A stretch of 64,000 bases of DNA from Henckelia pumila (lineage: Eukaryota; Streptophyta; Magnoliopsida; Lamiales; Gesneriaceae). Both the position numbers and the translations under genes were made by a program. The stretch's first letter is position 1. Every line of letters starts with the position of its first letter. The notes below the pieces were generated by a model. The model had not been told where the DNA came from, did no database searches, and worked only from the letters and a program-made list of their open reading frames with translations. Below, piece after piece: positions 23,309-34,263 of the stretch. The stretch lies in the NCBI RefSeq assembly GCF_033568475.1, contig NC_133123.1:131784930-131848929 (forward strand), in the 5' to 3' direction.

Positions 23309-23482
23309 ATGAAGATGATGACATTTTTAAGGCTATTTTTCATAACGATTATGATCATCATGCTCATGAGGCTTGTACTTACTAGCGATTTTCCACCACA
23401 TACTTTTTTTCTATTTGTACACGCACTTGTAATCTTCGTTCTTCCATTATTTTGTATTGTCATATTAATGAAAATTAACTAA
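23309..23482 (+). CDS. 57-aa hydrophobic small ORF upstream of gag (copy A)
   Basis: Starts M-K-M-M-T-F-L-R and keeps the central L-T-S-D-F-P-P-H-T-F motif and both hydrophobic segments seen in copy B. TATAAATA lies at 23228-23235, followed by a CT-rich leader that looks like a plant 5' UTR. The frame is intact although gag and pol of the same copy are broken. No function is assigned. Confidence 0.45.
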   Translation: MKMMTFLRLFFITIMIIMLMRLVLTSDFPPHTFFLFVHALVIFVLPLFCIVILMKIN

Positions 23483-23486
23483 TAAA

Positions 23487-24573
23487 ATGCATTGTTATTT
23501 TTCTAGTACCACCATGTCAAATTTGGCAAAGATTGAATTCGTTGTGCTCGATATCACTGAAAAGAATTATATGCCATGGACTCTCGATGTAGAGATGCAT
23601 CTTGAGTCATTGGGTCCAAGTGATACCATCAAAAAAAATAATATATCATCCTCACAAAAAAAGACAAAGTCTATGATTTTCTTACGTAGACATCTTGATG
23701 AAGGATTGAAATGTGAATATCTCACAGAAAAAGACCCAATGATTTTATGAAAAAGGCTGAAAGAAAGATTTGAGCATATAAGGGAAGTTATACTCCCGAC
23801 GGCCCGTGATGAATGGAATACGTTGAGATTCCAAGACTTTAAAAAAGTCAGTGATTACAATTCTGCGATGTATCGAATAGTCTCGCAACTGAAATTTTGT
23901 GGGCATGTTGTTACTGAAATGGAAATGCTTGAAAAAACATTTTCCACATTTCACGCATCAAATATAACTCTACAACAACAGTATAGAGTGCGTGGATTTT
24001 CGAGATATTATGAACTAATCGCATGTCTTCTTGTGGCGGAAAAGAACAACAAATTGTTAGTGAGAAATCATAAATCCCGACCCACTGGATCAACGGCATT
24101 TCCAGAAGCAAATGTCGTAATTAAAAATGAAAACCAAAATCAAAGGCATAGACCAGATTTTGGTCGTGGAAGAGGTCGAGGTCGAGGAAGTGGGCGTGGG
24201 CGTGGACGTGGACGTAGACGTAAAAATGATCGCGGTCGTGGTCGCGGCCGTGGATATGAAAATAATCGAGATAGTTATTTCATTAACTCATCTCAAAAGA
24301 ACGTCACGAACCACCCACCAAAAAGGCAGCATGAAAATACGAGTGAAAATGAAAATCACTCAAAAAGATCTGAGAGTGTTTGTTATAGATATGGCACTCT
24401 AGGACATTGGTCACATATTTGTTGAACCCACTGAGCACCTATGTAAGCTCTATAAAGAATCGACAAATGGGAAAGGAAAATAGACCAATTTTATTGAAAA
24501 TAGTGACCATTTAATTGGTTCAACTAGTTTCAATGCTGCAGATTTTTTGAATGATTTCGAAGACATTGATTAA
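23487..24573 (+). pseudogene. Copia copy A gag, broken
   Basis: Homologous to copy B gag. A TGA replaces a tryptophan codon near 23748. In the zinc knuckle the second cysteine is tyrosine (C-Y-R-Y-G), and a stop plus a one-base insertion follow it near 24424-24433. The RG-rich stretch is expanded relative to copy B. The gag frame ends at the conserved TAA at 24571-24573. Confidence 0.85.
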
Positions 24574-24635
24574 AAGATTGGTGGGACTAGATTGTAACAA
24601 ATTTGTATTTTTCATGCATTCTTGTATTATAAAGC

Positions 24636-25710
24636 ATGTTATATTTTGCATTTGTATTGTACTTAATTTTTCTTTATTGCATTTTTGTGAAGTTTGATAT
24701 GGAAAATGTTATGAACAAACATGTAAATAATATCATGGAAATTTACATATCGGATAGTGGTACAACACACACTATTCTGCGAGATGAAAGATATTTCTTG
24801 GAAATAAAACCAACAAAAACAATGGTAAATACAATATCAGGTCCTGTAGACTTGATTGAAGGTTGTGGTAAAACACAATTTTTGTTACCAAATGGTACAA
24901 AATTTCTGATAAATGATGCTTTATATTCACCACAATCGAAAAGAAATTTGTTGAGTTTTAATGACATATATTCTCATGGATATGATACTGAGACGATAAC
25001 TGATGGAAATCAGAAATATATGTGTCTTACCACATATAAATCAGGAAAGAAATATGTGGTTGAAAAATTATCAATGCTTTCTACTGGATTGCATTATACA
25101 CATATAAGTCCAATCGAATTAAATATGGTGGTTAATAGTTCTTCAATATTAACAAATTGACATGATCGATTGGAAAATCCTGGTTCAATAATGATGCGAA
25201 GAATTATTGAAAATACGCATGGTCATCCATTGAAAGACCAGAAGATCTTTCAGAATAATAAGTTTTAATGTAAAACATGTTCTCTTGGAAAACTTATTAT
25301 AAGACCATCGCCAGCTAAAATCCAAACAGAATCACCCATATTTCTTGAACGCATTCAGGGTGATATTTGTGGGCCAATTCATCCACCATGTGGACCATTT
25401 CGATATTTTATGGTATTGATCGATGCCTCTAGCAGATGGTCACATGTATGCTTATTGTCAACTCGAAATGTGGCATTTGCAAGATTAATGACTCAAATAA
25501 TAAAATTACGGAATCAATTTTCCGATTATACAATCAAGAAAATAAGACTTGATAATGCTGAAGAATTTACTTCCCAAACTTTCAATGACTATTGTATGTC
25601 AATGTGAATTACTGTTGAACATCTTGTTGCTCATGTTCATACACATAATGGATTGGCTGAATCATTGATTAAACATCTACAACTGATTGCTAGACCAATG
25701 ATTATGAGAA
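24636..25710 (+). pseudogene. Copia copy A pol fragment: protease and part of integrase
   Basis: Contains the D-S-G-T-T protease motif, the GAG-pre/HHCC region with stops near 25158 and 25266, and the integrase core up to just past the catalytic glutamate region (G-L-A-E-S near 25656). A stop lies near 25605. Identity to copy B ceases after ATTATGAGAA at 25710. Confidence 0.85.
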
Positions 25711-26528
25711 TGGGATTTTACAAGATATATTATATTAACTGATGAGAATAAAATTCCTAAAAAAAAACTAATGAGAATAAAATGTATAAAATTGGCAGGC
25801 TGGATAGATGTGGACTCATTGCTTATTGTTCATGTGAGGGAAGAATTGCACGAGGGACGTGATGCGTAGTGATATGGGGTTTTGATTATAAATGGCAAAA
25901 TTTGTCGTCAAGCCCTTTCAGACACTGATCCAGTTTTAACGGGAGATAGCCTGGCCACCCATTTTCAAAATCAAGAAGAAGTCCCCTCTGAATTTGGATA
26001 ACAAATGGGGGTGGGTGTCCCATGCACAATATTATTTTTTCAGAACATGCCTGCATCCGTTATACTTATGACAATGCTACAAGATTGTATATCATATAGA
26101 GCAAATGTTCCTAGAAGCAGTCATACGCGCCTTGTCCCACTTCTGGACAATGTGATATGCGTGCATTAAGCATACATCGACCAATTTGTTTCCTAAAGGG
26201 GACGAAAATTCACTATGTTAGGAAATCGAATCTACTGGGACGAATGAATGAAGTTGGTGGTATATTTACTCATGGACCTAAACAAATTGGACTCATTATC
26301 ACTAGTAAGAAGGGGCTGCACGTCAGCACGTGGGGATGGGAAATAGGTGTGGTGTGTTTGTTGCGAGTGGTCGTTATTTTCAATTGAGTGATACTAGCTG
26401 AGCTAGGGAAGCGAATATTTCCTTTGTATGGAGATAGTAGCATTATCATTTTGGTTCCTACCATCAATATATAACTTTTGTTTCCGTTTTTGTGTGTCAG
26501 TTGTATTTTTCTGCTATCTTTTTCTGTT
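25711..26528. other. Unassigned sequence between Copia copy A and SYF2
   Basis: About 800 bp without a recognisable gene or repeat. An open frame at 26157-26387 has no recognisable motif. The last part probably belongs to the SYF2 3' flank. Confidence 0.35.
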
Positions 26529-26728
26529 ATATTGTGGTCATAAGAACCAATGACATATCACACAATCAAGCATTTTGAGATCATGGATCAAAATGATCAA
26601 AAGTCATTGTAAATCTCAATCCAGGTATACAGTATACTTGTACACGAACAACAGAAGAAGGGCATGCTCCGTCTTTAAAAGGATTCCCAGCGGAGTACAG
26701 TAGGATGTTTCAATGATACAGTAGTACC

Positions 26729-29341
26729 TTAATCTGGTAAAGCCGTTCCTCTTTCAAGGTTGTTCTTGATCTCCAATGTGTATTTGCCAAAGGCACGTTC
26801 AATCTTTTTATTGAAGTGCTCATTTCGATCATTAATCGAGTCAATATCCTTTTCTTCCCGGAACTTTCTCCTCCTGCTGAAGGATCGTGACTTCTCTTCC
26901 CTGTCCTTGAGTTCCTTGATCATTCTATCAATCTTTTCCTCTGAGGTCTTTGGTGCCTGAAAAATGAAAATAAAATGAGAATCTCTCCAGATAGGTGACA
27001 GAAGTAAACATAACTCAGCTCAAAACATATGATGATGATCACTTTTCCATATTGTAGACTTGAAGCCTCTCGGTAGAACTCTGGATCAGCTTCTTTCATT
27101 CTGTTGTACTCGTCAAGATCCACTTCAATATTCTCTGTCCTTTTCTTGTATGCATTGTACAAAGTTCTTTGATTAAAAACTGGAAAAGACATCATGAGGT
27201 CAATTGTATGAAAAAACACAACTAAGGCCATAAACCTGGTGGTCCTTAGAAATACCAGCAACACACAATTCCGTGAATAGAAGGAAAGGGAAAACATATG
27301 AATTAACCAAAGATGTAGAATAGAATTGCTGTTCAAAATTTACTCTAAAATGCAGTAACATGGTCGTCGTTTCCTAGTTGTCCATGGAAAGTGACAGTTC
27401 CAATTTCCTACTGAGCATGTTTCCAGCATGGTTGTTTCATAATAGTTAAAACTATCACCAAGATGCAGAACACAGAAAAGCAAGAGGGAAAACCGAAAAA
27501 ATGCCAAGGCTCTGGAAAAACTGAAAATGAAAAACAGAAAGTTTATTAAGCACTAGTAGATGAAAACTTGTATAATTTCTAAATGTTAACAAAACAATAT
27601 TGAGAGTCTCTGAAATAAAAGCAATCAAACCTTAACCGAAATAAAAAAATTCATTCAACGGCTGCACTCTACAGTGCAGTTTCATTTGATTGCATGGTTT
27701 TGGTGAATAAAACATCTTCAGTGTACAGTGCGAGCAGAACGGGGCATGCTCAAATATTTCCGATAATTGAAAAATCAAATGATGCTTTTATCCAACTGAA
27801 GTAATGATGAGTAGTATTTAGGCATTTCAATCAATGGAAACATGTCATATAGCCATCTAAAGATTCCAATGAACTCATAAATTCAGGTTCCAAACAGCAT
27901 GGCTATGCGAACATATTGATAACTAAATTAACCATATCCTGGAAATAAACATAAGAAACAGCCTGGGTAAGCAAAATATGTCGACAGCTGCAGTGCAGCA
28001 AATAGAGGTACACTTAAGGCACCGTTTGGTTTGAGGTATGATATAAGTAATATATAGATAAGTAATATAATGTAATAAAAAATAAATAAAAAATGATAGT
28101 TAAAATAATATTGAATTTGATTGATAGATTATAGTTTGTTTGATTTGATTGATTAATATTTATATAAAAATGTTAAATGACTATTTTGTTCTTTTAACAA
28201 TAAATAAAATAAAATTATATTATTTATAAGGGGTAATATAGTAATTTGAATTCAATGATTTGTGAGTTAAATAATTAATGATTTGATTGATGAAAAATAA
28301 ATAGTTAATATATGTATAAATAATATGATAAAAAGAACGTAGGATAGGATGAGATGACTTATACATATATTAGTAATATGGTGAAAGACTGAAGAGAACG
28401 GTGCCTTAGAAAGAAAAACAAAGAAAGAAAAGACTGTCGGCTTACCATCCCAACCAGCCGGAGCAGGGTCCTTCTCCCATTTCTTATACTTTGTCTCTGC
28501 CATATCTTGAGTATCCAGCATATATGCTTTACTCATATCTAAGCCATTGGACTCTAGAAGTTTCCCAATTTTCTTCTTCCTCTCCTCCAACCATTTTTGC
28601 TTGGAAATGCCTCTAGACTCTGTTGGAGCTTCTGATTTTTTCTTCTCTGCGACAATGGCAGTCTGATTGGCTTTTCTTGCTGCATTCTATAAAACAAAGG
28701 AAAGATATCTTAGACACAGTAAGTTACAGACTAATAGGATTAAAGAATAGTCTTTATATGCATCAATCCCAAATTGTCAACATAAAGAAATAGACTGTTT
28801 ACAATTTATTTTGGATCCTCACCATTTTCAACCTCAACTCAAACAACCTTTTCTTCCTCCCAGTAAGATTAGCAGCAACCTCATTTGCTGCATCGTCTTC
28901 ATCACCATCACCACCAGATTCCCCATCAGAATGATCCTTGCCGACATCTCTTTCATCATCAGATACTACAATCTTACTCTGCTTTGCGTCCACATATGGC
29001 TCTGCGTGCTCATCAACAGCTTGTAACCCTAGGAAGATACATGAACAGCGGTCAAATACACCGTGATACACCATATCTTGACAGCTGACATCAATATAGT
29101 GTAACATACCCACATGAACATCAACATCACATGTTCAACCAGCATCAGCAAATTACAAGCAAGTATTCACAAAATTCAACACAACCCACAAAGTGATAAA
29201 GGTAATCAGAAGCCTACCTGCACCACTGCCAACCAACTTTTTCTTTGCTTCAGCAATAATCTTGAAGCAAAAATCACTACATTCATGATACGGGTTGGGC
29301 GCGTTTCTGCAATCTGGATGCACCCTCCCTTCTTCCGCCAT
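26729..29341 (-). CDS. SYF2: Pre-mRNA-splicing factor SYF2
   Basis: Five coding exons on the minus strand: 29218-29341, 28823-29028, 28446-28686, 27043-27179, 26729-26956. All introns are GT-AG and the product is 311 residues, near the plant family length. SYF2 is a component of the NineTeen-complex/late spliceosome in the nucleus. The protein has a Cys-containing N-terminus, an acidic Asp/Glu/Ser middle, then the SYF2 domain (K-K-R-L-F-E-L-R, R-T-L-Y-N-A-Y-K-K-R, Y-G-K-A-P) and a basic coiled C-terminus ending R-G-T-A-L-P-D. A 5' UTR intron is likely at 29377-29474 (donor GTAAG, acceptor TTCAG). Intron 3 contains a MITE. The gene is divergent from the DUF1279 gene, with start codons 499 bp apart. 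Confidence 0.93.
28014..28408. mobile_element. MITE (Tourist/PIF-Harbinger-like) in SYF2 intron 3
   Basis: About 390 bp of AT-rich DNA bounded by AGGCACCGTTTGG at 28017 and the inverse AACGGTGCC ending near 28405. TTA flanks each side (28014-28016 and 28406-28408), the expected Tourist target duplication, with one extra A at the left. No coding capacity. Confidence 0.75.
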
Positions 29342-29474
29342 CTTTTACTATCTCCCGGAAACTAATACAAGGATCCCTGAATCACGAATATATATTATAT
29401 AAACAAAATACCTAGAAAAAAAAATATAATAACAGATAAAATAACGCTAGTACAAGAGAAATTAACCTACTTAC

Positions 29475-29840
29475 AAGAATTTCAGGTCTTGGAAAATTCA
29501 AATACAGAAGTGAAAACGTCAGCCGGAATCAGCGAGCAATTGAGAAGAAGAAAATTAGGGCTCGTATGAGTTGGGATGATAGGAAGTAGACGGGGATTTT
29601 CCCTTTCGCATGTGAACAGAAGATTTCGAGTACATCGTATTGGGCCAAAAAGACGTAGTAATGTAATTTGGGCCACTCAATTGGACAACTAAAGCCCAAA
29701 ATATAAGCTAAAAAAGCCCAAAAGTGCTCAATTTTTACCCCCTACCCACGAAATCTTAAGTGTTTATCTGCGACCTCTAAAACCCTAGAGAAGAACTTTC
29801 TTTTCTTTCTAGACAAATCGCAGAAAAACGAGACCAAACC
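29475..29840. promoter_or_regulatory. Bidirectional promoter SYF2 / DUF1279 gene
   Basis: The region between the two divergent genes has repeated TGGGCC/GGGCTT site II motifs (29641, near 29668, and inverted copies near 29694 and 29716) and a telo-box-like AAAACCCTAGA at 29779. This pair is typical of plant housekeeping genes active in dividing cells. Confidence 0.65.
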
Positions 29841-30224
29841 ATGGTAGCTGGAAGATTCAAAGAGCTGCTGAAAAAATACGGCAAAGTGGGATTGGGAGTA
29901 CATTTTACGGTTTCCGCCGCGTCAATCAGTGGGCTGTACGTCGCCATTAAAAGCAACATCGATGTGGAATCAATGCTGGAAAGAGTGGGCATGCCTGGAG
30001 TGGGCAAGGAGAAGAAGGTCGAAGAAGCTCCCGAAATGGGTTCTGATTCGGGGAAGGTGAGGAATCGGACGGCGGAGCTGGCATCATCGAGCGGCGGCGC
30101 GCTGGCTTTGGCCGTGCTGATTAATAAGGCGCTGTTTCCGGTCAGGGTCCCGATCACGCTGGCACTCACCCCGCCGGTGGCTAGATTTCTGGCGAGGCGC
30201 AATTTGATCAAGAACAGTATTTGA
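29841..30224 (+). CDS. DUF1279 / FAM210-like small membrane protein
   Basis: A single-exon gene of 127 residues. The N-terminal K-E-L-L-K-K-Y-G-K-V-G-L-G-V-H-F segment begins the DUF1279 domain. A hydrophobic segment follows at about residues 18-36. After a Lys/Glu/Ser-rich linker (about 55-82) comes a second hydrophobic stretch with the L-A-L-T-P-P-V-A-R-F motif typical of the family's end. Animal FAM210 relatives are mitochondrial; the plant protein's role is not established. The start is supported by the fit of the first residues to the family and the 5' leader with telo-box. It appears intact. Confidence 0.9.
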   Translation: MVAGRFKELLKKYGKVGLGVHFTVSAASISGLYVAIKSNIDVESMLERVGMPGVGKEKKVEEAPEMGSDSGKVRNRTAELASSSGGALALAVLINKALFPVRVPITLALTPPVARFLARRNLIKNSI

Positions 30225-31519
30225 TTACCTTTTTTTTTTTCGTATTGTGATTTTGAAAAAGGTAAAAGAAAAACCTGTTGCCTCACTATCTGTCCATTAT
30301 AATGAATAACCTCATTTTCTTGATGTTTTGTTTTCTTATAACGATTAGTCTTGCAATCGGTAAGAACATAGTGAACGAGCTTTCGATTATCCTTCAATAC
30401 AATTGGAAATATTTAGTTTAGGACACAACTTTGGTTAATGATTTGGATTTGGAAAGGAATAATAATTTTGTGAAATGAATTTTGGATGAGAAAATATGGA
30501 AGATATATTTGGAAAAAATAATAATTTTGTGAAATGAACATATTATAATATAGGATTTATTTAACTAAATAACCTTCGTTTGACCATGATTTGAAAATAT
30601 AACTTTCTCAATTTTTTTCTTTCTTTTGTTTTTTGCATTTCTTTGTATTTGAAGGTTATTTTGTAAAGTTTTTTTGAAAGAAGCTCATAAATCAAAAAAT
30701 TTGATTCTCGATGCTAAACTTTGGATTTTCTATCCAAATAAGGTCTCTTGAGTTTATTTACCCATGTTCGAAGGCATACCCTATTATAAATATGTGTGAG
30801 TTTGATGTAAGCATCGAACCATCAACGAAATTGAGTGTCAAATTTCAACCAAAATGAATTTTCAATATATCAACTTAAACAAACAACCAATTGTCGGGAA
30901 ACAAAAAATCACAAAAATTATTTGCGCGTAAATTTTTTGAAACATATCTTTTAATTAGGTCATTCATGATAATGTATTATTTTTTATTCCAAAAACATAA
31001 CTTTTTTATTGTAAATATAAATGAGTTTGACCAGAAACCGAAAAGACCAACTCAAAAAAAAAGGTATTTCAAGCATTTCATTATCTAAAATATTTGTTAC
31101 CTCAAATGAACTTATTTGGACCACTCATCAAAATTATTACTTTTTGAGTAGATCTCATTTGAGAAAATCTTGTAAATTTTATTTGTGAGACGAATTGATT
31201 TCATATTTACAATGAAAAGTAATAATTTAATATATAAAGTAATATTTTCATGGGTCGGTCAAAATAAAAAGTAATGTAAGCACTTCGTCAGTGGTTAGAT
31301 GTTCGACTTACTCCTACCAACTTTCTTGTACTAGCATGTCACACAAGGTCTGTTCAATACGATTTACCTGACTAGCATGTTTGCAAACTATTGCGTTATA
31401 GTCCAAAAATTTAATAAGTACATACCGAAAATGACTACCGCTGATTTCCACGTCATAAAAAAATAGAATAACCGTGTTATAAAATTTAGCCATGAGATTG
31501 TATTCATAATAGTAATCTT
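30225..31519. other. AT-rich intergenic region
   Basis: DUF1279 gene 3' flank and AT-rich DNA. No gene, tRNA or clear repeat was found. Confidence 0.5.
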
Positions 31520-31786
31520 GGGCTAATTGCATCCACACCCCCTGTGAAAAGTTTAAAAGGCATAAAACACCCTGTGTAAAATTAATAGCATGTTAGACCC
31601 TATGTTTTAAAAAAATTAGCATAAAAACCCCTATGAAAGGGTATAAATGTGCCCGAGTTTGTATAACATAGGGGTGAAATGTGCTATATTTTAAAAAACT
31701 GAGGGATGCATCAGCCTATTAATATTTTTTAGAGGGTTTTATGATTTTTTGACTTTTCATGGGGTAAATTAATGCAATTAACCCTG
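31520..31786. mobile_element. Candidate MITE with GGGYTAATTGCAT termini
   Basis: The left end GGGCTAATTGCAT and the right end, inverted, GGGTTAATTGCAT form imperfect terminal inverted repeats that continue into CTGTGAAAAGT / CATGAAAAGT. TAATCTT occurs on both sides (ending 31519, and at 31787-31794), suggesting a 7- or 8-bp duplication, but the exact ends are uncertain. No coding capacity. Confidence 0.6.
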
Positions 31787-31939
31787 ATAATCTTACACGT
31801 TATTTATTTTGCTTAAATATTAATATAGGCCCAAAATATAATCCTTGGCTTGAAATCCTCCCACGAGCTAACCTTCTCAGTTCAAGAAGCATTTGCTGCC
31901 TGGCGTGATCAACACAATTGGACCTAATTCATCGCGGAA

Positions 31940-33644
31940 ATGATTGTCTGCGTCGCCGTCGTCGGCCACCAGGTACCCCGCCGTGCCTATTGATTCGATC
32001 TGTCTTTGAATTGGCGCTGGTGATGGATTGAACATCAAAAGAATGATTTTCGTGACTGTTGGTCGATTCCTGTCTTTTTGTTCTTAATGGCAGAACAATC
32101 CGTTGTACATTCAGAGTTTTACTGAGGCAGATGATGCGCTCAAGCTTCATCACATCGTTCATTGTTCTCTCGATGTCGTCGATGAAAGAGGTGGATTTCT
32201 AACTAGATCATTTTCAATTCTGCTTAATTTTTCAGGTTATTACTGGTCAAAGATAGGCCAAACCTGTTATTTTCTGATTCCAGCTGCCTGTCGGTGTATC
32301 GGTGACGATTAAGTGGAATATGTGTGTAGATTTGCGTTTGAAACCCTAAATTGTATTGCAAGTGGTAATTTTTTAAGCTATGAAAGAGCGTTACTAAATT
32401 CAAGGAGGCAGCATTAGCAGTTGCCAAATCTATGGAGTAAAGATTGAAACTGTGAATAACGTCGAGTTGCTCTAAGATAATTGCCTTGTGTCTTAGCTTC
32501 AGACGATTAGGATCTATCATTGTATCGAGAGAAAAGTTGGAATGGTAATTCATGTACCATGCTTTATAACTAGTGTAAAACATTTTTTTTATATCTGTGA
32601 CCGAATTGAGATGAGGATGCTGAAATGAAGGTGATGCGTATTAAGATATTACAATGGATTTGACCCCTCTTAGATCACTGCTGAGTTCTGAGGCTGCCCT
32701 TGAGTAGAAAAGCAATGCAGCTGACCCAAATACAATATAAAACCTCATGAATATTCTGTTAAAAATCCATTTTTGGAATCCATTATCAGTTTGTTGGGAT
32801 GTTTGCTTATAGGTTGTTGTAACCTTTTTTCACTACATTTGACCTGTTGGCTGTTACATGTTTTTATCATGGTTGAAGTGGATATTTCTATCTGTTGACT
32901 TCTTTTGTACCTCAGTGAACAATCCGAAAAAGGCTGCCCCGACACTAAACGAGACATTTCTTGGTTTGCTGTATCCAACCGAAAACTACAAAGTGTGAGT
33001 GTGAAGTTCCTTTTTTCTCTGATAGTAAGTGAAAACATGATGCTGTTGTATTGCTTCTTGCCTTGCAAGTGCTTCTGTAGCTCATGGTGTGATGCTCTCA
33101 GGTATGGTTACCTGACCAATACGAAGGTGAAGTTCATTCTGGTGACGACAGATCTTGATGTCCGAGACGCAGATGTGAGAAATGTAAGTGTTGCACATGA
33201 TGCAGAGATTATCAGCAAACACTATTCTTCATTTAATTGGATTAGGGCAGAGCGCAAGTAGTTTAGAAAATGAATTTAAATAAAATCTCAAATTTTCTCT
33301 TAAATTCTGATAACCAACTCTTTCTGTTGGTCTATAGAAAATCATTTAAAACCGGAACATCTGTGTCATCCTCATTTACTGCATTGAAGTTCTAATACCT
33401 TTGACTGATTTGATAATTTTATACTGGAGTCGGTGTACCACGATTGATGTTTGGCATCCATGATATACCAGCAGGTTTATGTTTGACATGAAAATTGATG
33501 CAGTTTTTCAGGAGGTTCCATACAGCTTATGTTGATGCAGTCTCAAATCCATTTCACGTCCCGGGTAAAAAGATAACTTCCAAAATATTTGCTGAAAGAG
33601 TGAGCACGATTGTCAAATCATTCGGAACAAGTGCTGCTGGTTGA
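31940..33644 (+). CDS. TRAPPC2L: Trafficking protein particle complex subunit 2-like (TRAPPC2L)
   Basis: Five exons: 31940-31972, 32094-32190, 32916-32994, 33102-33183, 33504-33644; all introns GT-AG, product 143 residues, the family length. It is a subunit of TRAPP, the tether and Rab-GTPase exchange complex of ER-Golgi and Golgi traffic. The longin/SNARE-like fold is shown by M-I-V-C-V-A-V-V-G at the start, N-N-P-L-Y-I, the L-G-L-L-Y-P-T-E segment, Y-G-Y-L-T-N-T-K-V-K-F, and F-R-R-F-H-T-A-Y-V-D near the end. Exon 1 is only 33 bp. The order DUF1279 next to TRAPPC2L also occurs, as I recall, in Arabidopsis chromosome 2. It appears intact. Confidence 0.93.
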
Positions 33645-34263
33645 AATGCAGCTGCTCGTTTTCTCCTATCCTGAAGCTTTTTTATTTCTCTCGGTTTCAT
33701 TTGGTGCACTTACAATTGAATCACACCTCAGTTTCAGGATAAATACAGCTTATATTGGTTTAGCCGAGCTTGCCATCTTATCAAAATGGGTACTGTACTC
33801 GAATACGTTTTGTATGCGAACTGACTCAAGATGCTTGTTGTTCGAGTGTAGAGTTAATATTTCTTCCACCAAGTTGAGTCACGTAAGTCATTCATGTGTT
33901 TAACTTTGGAAAAATACTAAAGTTCATCGTGCATAAATGGTCCACACCTAGTTTGCTGAACCACAAAATGGCACCGAAAGAAACAAATCTCACCGTTGAG
34001 ATCATATAAAGAGACCTACTTTGGTGACATCGAAATATATAACTGCAGTTTATTCCCACAAAAAAAAAGACTAACGTGTAAAAGAAATAACAATCATCTG
34101 AGCCTAAATAGGAACTGGGATAACAATAAATGGTAAATGTGAATTGCTACAAAAACAAGTGTACGCCATCTCCCGAGGGGAGAAAACATCCTCGCGAGAA
34201 TTTTGATGTTTGCTTTGCAGTTCGATGTTATTGCAAGAACCTCAATGATTCAAACTATTTTGG

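Larger units (their letters stand above)
16030..25710 (+). mobile_element. Ty1/Copia copy A, plus strand, truncated, interrupted by copy B
   Basis: The first 17 bp of its 5' LTR (TGTTGAAAATATATTAT) lie at 16030-16046. The rest of the LTR resumes at 22251 and ends at 22496, so copy B (16047-22245) sits inside it. Downstream are a leader with a 102-bp tandem repeat, a small ORF, gag and the start of pol. Similarity to copy B ends abruptly at 25710 inside integrase; RT, RNase H and the 3' LTR are missing. Gag and pol carry stops and a +1 insertion. Confidence 0.88.

Noticed and set aside
26157-26387. 76-aa frame between Copia and SYF2
   Set aside because: No recognisable motif; length is compatible with chance.
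29777-30397. 206-aa minus-strand frame
   Set aside because: Antisense to the DUF1279 gene, whose plus-strand product matches a known family.
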